Positions 6,938-11,035 of a stretch of DNA of 11,035 nucleotides are shown piece after piece; the stretch's first letter is position 1; the number at the start of each line of letters is the position of its first letter. Origin of the DNA: Bacillota bacterium. GTDB taxonomy: Bacteria > Bacillota > Clostridia > Christensenellales > Aristaeellaceae. The notes beneath the pieces are model-generated. The model saw only the letters and a program-made list of their open reading frames with translations, made no database searches and had not been told where the DNA came from. Location of the stretch: the NCBI GenBank assembly GCA_023411175.1, contig JAEYPB010000055.1, forward strand, positions 1 to 11,035, in the 5' to 3' direction. Made by a program: the position numbers and the translations under genes.

Positions 6938-7002
6938 CATTCATTCATTCCTTCGGCTGACGCGGCAGGAGGATTTACTTTTCAAACCGGGAGGTTGCGC
7001 CC

Positions 7003-7935
7003 ATGCAAGGAACGCGGACGGTGAAACAGCGCCACGCCCCCAATCAAAAGATCGCCTACTCGGGCCGCCGACAGAAGTACTGGATCGCCTGGGTGCTTGC
7101 GGCGCCGGCGCTTTTGATTCGCGCCTTTACGACCCTTTACCCCTTCCTCATGACTTTTTACAACAGCCTCTTCAACCTGAGCCTGTTCAAGCGCAACAGC
7201 GGCGGGTTTGTGGGCTTTAAAAACTTCGTGAACATGTTCTCGGACGAGAAGTTCCTGAAATCGCTGGAATTCACATCCATTTTCACCGTGGCTTCCATGG
7301 CGCTTCACGTAGTGCTGGGCGTTTTGCTAGCGCTGATGCTGAACCAGCAGTTCAAGGGCAAAAAACTGCTCCGCACGGTAACGCTGATGCCTTGGGCCAT
7401 GCCGATGGTCGTGGTGGGCATCGCCGCCCGCTGGGCGTTCAACGGCCAGTACGGCCTCATCAATGACTTCATTCGCTGGTTTGATCCCAGCTTCCGGTAC
7501 GACTGGTTGGTCTCCTCCGGCACCGCCCGCTTCGCGGTGATCGCGGTGGACCTTTGGAAGGACGTGCCCTTCTTCGCCATCCTGGTGCTTTCGGGGCTGC
7601 AGTTCATCCCAGCCGAAATCTATGAATCCGCCCGGGTGGACGGCGCCGGACCCATCCGAAGCTTTTTCAAAATCACGCTGCCGCTCATCACCCGCAATCT
7701 GCTGACGCTCACCATTTTCTTTACCATGTGGCGGCTGACCAGCTTCGATGTGGTGTACTCCATGACGGCAGGCGGCCCCGCCGACGCCACGTCGCTCCTC
7801 GCATACCGCATTCCGATGGAGGCGTTCTCCATGATGAACCTGGGCTATGCCAGCGCATTGGCGGTGTTCCTGTTCGGCGTGATGGTCGTTCTCAGCATGA
7901 TCAACGTCTACGCGATCTCCCGCGTGGACGCATAA
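7003..7935 (+). CDS. Sugar ABC transporter permease, MalF/UgpA type
   Basis: This is one of two membrane subunits forming the channel of the sugar importer. It has 310 residues. About six hydrophobic segments are visible, starting at about 27-53, then 92-114, 124-143, 174-200, 229-253 and 281-304. The EAA loop that contacts the ATPase is EIYESARVDGAGPIRSFF (from residue 205) followed by KITLP. Position first in the pair and the N-terminal helix are typical of the MalF-like subunit, here without the large periplasmic loop of enteric MalF. GGGAGG lies 8 bases before ATG 7003. A second, perfect AGGAGG at 6967-6972 has no start codon at a usable distance. The stop is 13 bases before the partner permease. 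Confidence 0.92.
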   Translation: MQGTRTVKQRHAPNQKIAYSGRRQKYWIAWVLAAPALLIRAFTTLYPFLMTFYNSLFNLSLFKRNSGGFVGFKNFVNMFSDEKFLKSLEFTSIFTVASMALHVVLGVLLALMLNQQFKGKKLLRTVTLMPWAMPMVVVGIAARWAFNGQYGLINDFIRWFDPSFRYDWLVSSGTARFAVIAVDLWKDVPFFAILVLSGLQFIPAEIYESARVDGAGPIRSFFKITLPLITRNLLTLTIFFTMWRLTSFDVVYSMTAGGPADATSLLAYRIPMEAFSMMNLGYASALAVFLFGVMVVLSMINVYAISRVDA

Positions 7936-7948
7936 GGAAGGTGAGCCA

Positions 7949-8806
7949 ATGACAACGATCGCCCGCCGCCGCCCTTCCCGCAGCAAGGTGGTCACTTCGA
8001 TCATCCGCTGGGGGCTGACGGCGCTCATCTGTTTTGTGATCCTGTTCCCGCTGTGGTGGATCTTTATCTCCTCAATTACGCCCCCCTCCGAGTTATACAC
8101 CTCCCCCATCCGCTACCTGCCCGCGCACCCGACCTTTGAAAGCTACCTGCGCGCCTTTAACGACATGAACATCGCCTCCAAGGTGCAAAACACGCTCTTC
8201 ATCACCGCGTGCGCGCTCGGCGGCTCCATCCTGTTTGGGTTGATGGCGGCCTACGCCTTCGCGCGGTTTGACCGCAAGGGCATCAAGTTCGCCTACCTGG
8301 CGCTGCTCTTTTCGTCGCTGATACCGGGCATCGTCACGGCGCGCACCGCCTACGATTTTTTCCGCTCTCTTCAGCTGGTGGACACCTACCCGGGGCTCAT
8401 CATCCTGTACACCAGCGCGTTGATCCCGTTTTCCGTGCTGATCCTGATGAACTTCGTGCAGCAGGTGCCCTACACCATCGAGGAGGCCGCCGAGGTGGAC
8501 GGCGCCAACTTCCTGCAGAAGTTGTTTCTGATCATCCTTCCGCTGATGACCCCGGCCATCGCCACCATCGCGATCATCAACTTCATCACCTGCCTGAACG
8601 ACCTCTTCACGCCGCTGTTCTTCGCCAACCGGATCGACGTGCTCAGCGTCGGCATCACCACCGTGCCCCGGAAGAACACCTACGACGTGCCCTGGGACAT
8701 GATCTCCACCATCGGCTGCATCATCATCCTGCCCATCATCGTGTTCGTGCTGTGCTTTGAGAAGAAGATCATGGAGGGCATCATGGCGGGCGGCGTAAAA
8801 CAGTGA
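7949..8806 (+). CDS. Sugar ABC transporter permease, MalG/UgpE type
   Basis: This is the second channel subunit of the importer, 285 residues. Hydrophobic segments lie at about 20-42, 82-104, 113-130, 147-170, 200-215 and 252-270. The EAA loop runs from about residue 177 (IEEAAEVDGANFLQKLF) and ends in ILPLM. The motif just after the first helix (FPLWWIFISSITPPSELY) is typical of MalG-like subunits. AAGGAAGG precedes ATG 7949, only 13 bases after the first permease, so the two are surely co-expressed. No ATP-binding subunit is encoded in this window. In Firmicutes such importers often share an MsmX-like ATPase encoded elsewhere, which I infer here. Confidence 0.92.
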   Translation: MTTIARRRPSRSKVVTSIIRWGLTALICFVILFPLWWIFISSITPPSELYTSPIRYLPAHPTFESYLRAFNDMNIASKVQNTLFITACALGGSILFGLMAAYAFARFDRKGIKFAYLALLFSSLIPGIVTARTAYDFFRSLQLVDTYPGLIILYTSALIPFSVLILMNFVQQVPYTIEEAAEVDGANFLQKLFLIILPLMTPAIATIAIINFITCLNDLFTPLFFANRIDVLSVGITTVPRKNTYDVPWDMISTIGCIIILPIIVFVLCFEKKIMEGIMAGGVKQ

Positions 8807-8833
8807 TCGAATGAAAAAACGGAGGGATTTGAC

Positions 8834-9934
8834 ATGAACGGCTTCTTCCTGGGCGGAATGCCCATGCTGCGCTCCGGGCGCTCCTGCTCGATCAATTGGG
8901 AAAACCGCACCGGCGAAAAGGGCGCGGGCGCAAAAGCGGCGAGCGCACTGGGGCCGAAGCGCAAGGGCTCTCCCTGCATCGGCGCCATCGCGCCCGGTGA
9001 AACGGTCGTGCTGGCGGACATCGCAGGAAGCGGCGCCATCCAGCACATCTGGTGCACCGTAACCGACCGCACCGAGAAGGGCCGCTTTGTGCTGCGCGAT
9101 ATGATCCTGCGCATGTACTGGGATGGCGAAGAGACGCCGTCCGTCGAGTGCCCGCTGGGGGATTTCTTCCTGAACGGCTTTGCCCGGGGCTGTGAAGTCA
9201 ACTCGCTGCCCATCGTGGTCAACCCCAAACGGGGTATGAACAGCTTCATTCCCATGCCGTTTCGCAAAGGCGCACGGATCACGCTGGAAAACCAGCACGC
9301 CGGCGAAGTCCCCGCCTTTTTCTACCAGGTGGACTACGTCCTCTCGGACGATGTGCCCGAGGATGCGGCCTACTTCCATGCCCAGTGGCGGCGCGAGCGC
9401 CTGACGACGCTCCAGAAGGACTACGTGCTGCTGGACGGCGTCCGCGGGCGAGGCCACTACATCGGAACATACCTGGGCCTTGCGACGCTGGAGCGCTACT
9501 GGTGGGGAGAAGGCGAGATAAAGTTCTACATCGACGGCGATGAGGAGTTCCCCAGCCAGTGCTCCACCGGCACGGAGGATTACTTCGGCGGCGCGTGGTC
9601 CTTCGGCGGCTATACCGACGAGCGCGGCCACATGCTGGAAAAGACCTACTGCACCCCCTTCATGGGCTACCCCTTCTATTCGAGGGACGACGACTTCCAC
9701 AACGACTACTTCAACCGCGACTGCCCGCCGATGCGCGGCTTCTACCGCTGGCACGTGGCGGACCCCGTCCTTTTCCAGAAAGATCTCCGGGTGGAGCTGC
9801 AACAGATCGGCGTATGTGAGCTGGGCCTGTTCGAGCGCCAGGACGATGTGTGCTCGGTGAGCTACTGGTATCAGACGGAGCCGCACGCGGCCTTCCCGTC
9901 GCTGCCCGGCCCCCGGGAACGCTGGCCCCGCTGA
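8834..9934 (+). CDS. DUF2961 / GH172-family glycoside hydrolase, first copy
   Basis: A 366-residue protein of the DUF2961 family (PF11175), now glycoside hydrolase family 172. Characterised members act on alpha-D-fructofuranosides (difructose dianhydride I) and on D-arabinofuranosides. Visible family features are LADIAGSGAIQHIW (residues 60-73), RMYWDGEETPSVECPLGDFF (93-112), WWGEGEIKFYIDGD (223-236) and TGTEDYFGGAW (245-255). Glu248 in GTEDYF and Glu269 are 21 residues apart, the same spacing I recall for the catalytic pair E270/E291 of the Bifidobacterium dentium enzyme; an alignment must confirm this. There is no signal peptide, so it should be cytoplasmic and act on the sugar imported by the transporter just upstream. 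GGAGGG lies 7 bases before ATG 8834, 27 bases after the permease stop. Substrate is not determinable from sequence alone. Confidence 0.85.
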   Translation: MNGFFLGGMPMLRSGRSCSINWENRTGEKGAGAKAASALGPKRKGSPCIGAIAPGETVVLADIAGSGAIQHIWCTVTDRTEKGRFVLRDMILRMYWDGEETPSVECPLGDFFLNGFARGCEVNSLPIVVNPKRGMNSFIPMPFRKGARITLENQHAGEVPAFFYQVDYVLSDDVPEDAAYFHAQWRRERLTTLQKDYVLLDGVRGRGHYIGTYLGLATLERYWWGEGEIKFYIDGDEEFPSQCSTGTEDYFGGAWSFGGYTDERGHMLEKTYCTPFMGYPFYSRDDDFHNDYFNRDCPPMRGFYRWHVADPVLFQKDLRVELQQIGVCELGLFERQDDVCSVSYWYQTEPHAAFPSLPGPRERWPR

Positions 9935-9990
9935 AGGCGCGATTCTCGCAGAGCGCACAGCTTCTTGAACTTGCCTTCATCTGCGCCTTG

Positions 9991-9997
9991 AAAGGAG
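9991..9997 (+). promoter_or_regulatory. Ribosome binding site supporting a TTG start
   Basis: AAAGGAG lies 7 bases before TTG 10005. No ATG or GTG in the right frame is placed as well, and the next in-frame ATG would remove the conserved N-terminus. Confidence 0.7.
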
Positions 9998-10004
9998 TAT
10001 CAGA

Positions 10005-11035
10005 TTGTATTACGATGAAATCGGCGTCCCCACCCGGCAGATCAGCGCCGAGAATCCCACCGGTGAAAAAGGCGCCGCCTGCCGCTGGGAACCGAACCCC
10101 GCGGATCCGGACCTTCCCTTCAGCGGCGGATCAATGCATCTCGGCAAGGGCTGGAAGGTTCGCCCCTTCATAAAGGTCGCGCCGCATGAGACGGTGGTGC
10201 TGATGGACGTTCAGGGCAGCGGCAGTATCCGCGAGATCTTCCTGACCACCGACCACCGCCGCCTGAGCGAGCTGGTCGTGCGCATGTACTGGGACGGGGA
10301 GGAGAACCCTTCCGTCGAGTGCCCGCTGGGCGCGTTCTTCTCCATGGGGCATGACGATGCCCACCACGGCGTCCAGTCGCTGCCGGTGCATGTTGTACCG
10401 CGGGCCGGCCTCAACTGCTACTGGCGCATGCCCTTTCGCCGGGGCGCAAAGATCACCCTGACCCACGAAGGCGACGAGGCTTTCGGGCTTGTGGCCTACC
10501 GAATCCTATACAAGCTGCATGATGTCGCGCCGGACGCGGCCTTCTTTCACGCCCAGTACCGGCACGCAGTCACCAGTCGCGAGCGCCCGCTGTACACCAT
10601 CCTGGACGGGGTGCGCGGCAAGGGCAGCTACGTGGGTACCTACCTGGCCTGGACCGCGCTGCAGTCGGACTGGTGGGGCGAGGGTGAAGTGAAATTCTAC
10701 CTGGACGGCGACACAGACCAGCCCACCATGGCCGACAACGGAACCGAGGACTATTTCGGCGGCTCGTTCGGATTCTCTCCCTTTAACTCGGACGACTGCT
10801 GGAACCGGGAGCAGACCTTTTCCGGCCCCTACCTCGGGATGCCGCTGGCGCGGCTGGACGCCACCAACAGCCCGCGCAAGTACAGCCTGTACCGCTGGCA
10901 CCTCGAGGACAGCATCGGTTTTTCCGAGGACATCCGGGTGGAGGTGCAGACGCTCGGCTTGCGCGACCGCCGGTACCGTCCGCTGTCCGAAGACATCGCC
11001 TCCGTCGCCTATTGGTACCAAGAGGAGCCGCACAC
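10005..11035 (+). CDS. DUF2961 / GH172-family glycoside hydrolase, second copy (C-terminus off window)
   Basis: The frame is open from TTG 10005 to the right edge (343 codons) and the family's final AYWYQEEPH block is already present, so little is missing. The TTG start is supported by AAAGGAG 7 bases upstream and by alignment with the first copy: ISAENPTGEKG here against INWENRTGEKG there. Shared blocks are RMYWDGEENPSVECPLG (93-109), DGVRGKGSYVGTYL (201-214), WWGEGEVKFYLDGD and NGTEDYFGG. Glu248 and Glu269 fall at exactly the same numbers as in the first copy. It differs in the N-terminal third and around 257-290, so substrate or partner may differ. It has no signal peptide and is presumably cytoplasmic. 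The 70-base gap to the first copy has no obvious terminator, so the two are probably co-transcribed as tandem paralogs after an old duplication. Confidence 0.85.
   Translation, partial: MYYDEIGVPTRQISAENPTGEKGAACRWEPNPADPDLPFSGGSMHLGKGWKVRPFIKVAPHETVVLMDVQGSGSIREIFLTTDHRRLSELVVRMYWDGEENPSVECPLGAFFSMGHDDAHHGVQSLPVHVVPRAGLNCYWRMPFRRGAKITLTHEGDEAFGLVAYRILYKLHDVAPDAAFFHAQYRHAVTSRERPLYTILDGVRGKGSYVGTYLAWTALQSDWWGEGEVKFYLDGDTDQPTMADNGTEDYFGGSFGFSPFNSDDCWNREQTFSGPYLGMPLARLDATNSPRKYSLYRWHLEDSIGFSEDIRVEVQTLGLRDRRYRPLSEDIASVAYWYQEEPH

Noticed and set aside
8093..9958. Long minus-strand open frame of 621 codons opposite the second permease and first hydrolase
   Set aside because: The plus strand here encodes recognisable permease and GH172-type proteins. 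The minus product is Gly/Ala/His/Asp-rich without motifs, as expected for a shadow frame at high GC.

Overview
The window looks like a fragment of a GC-rich, uncultured Firmicutes-type genome, probably a gut clostridium. This is inference. It rests on strong AGGAGG-like ribosome binding sites before nearly every gene, sigma-A-like promoters, a LytS/YesM-type kinase with a YesN-type AraC regulator, a sugar ABC importer without its own ATPase, and a CcpA-type cre-like site. TAG, TAA and TGA all serve as ordinary stops, so nothing points to a recoded genome.

Left part (1-1537, minus strand): most of a secreted repeat protein, still open at the left edge. It has a signal peptide, eight glycine-rich repeats of 28-36 residues, and the start of a cadherin-like beta-sandwich repeat. 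It has its own excellent promoter, whose -35 box lies inside a perfect 6+6 dyad. Next (about 1702-1860, plus strand) is a short remnant of the catalytic end of a tyrosine recombinase.

Middle (1908-5372, minus strand): a two-component system of a membrane sensor kinase followed 3 bp later by a response regulator. The regulator reading frame is interrupted by one in-frame TAG between the receiver and linker half and the AraC DNA-binding half. Either the regulator is broken in this strain, or the base is a sequencing or assembly error.

Right part (5661-11035, plus strand): a divergent operon encodes a sugar-binding protein, two ABC permeases, and two tandem DUF2961/GH172-type glycoside hydrolases, the second cut by the right edge. 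A perfect 11-bp hairpin with a GCAA loop sits between the binding protein and the permeases. Neither hydrolase has a signal peptide, so the simplest model is import of an intact oligosaccharide followed by cytoplasmic cleavage. GH172 members are known for alpha-fructofuranosidic and D-arabinofuranosidic bonds. The two-component pair would sense the substrate and switch on the operon from the shared 5373-5660 region, with catabolite control possible through the cre-like site.

The parts most worth a second look are the tandem GH172-like pair that each keep two glutamates 21 residues apart, the amber-split regulator, the recombinase remnant, and the dyad over the -35 box of the repeat-protein gene.
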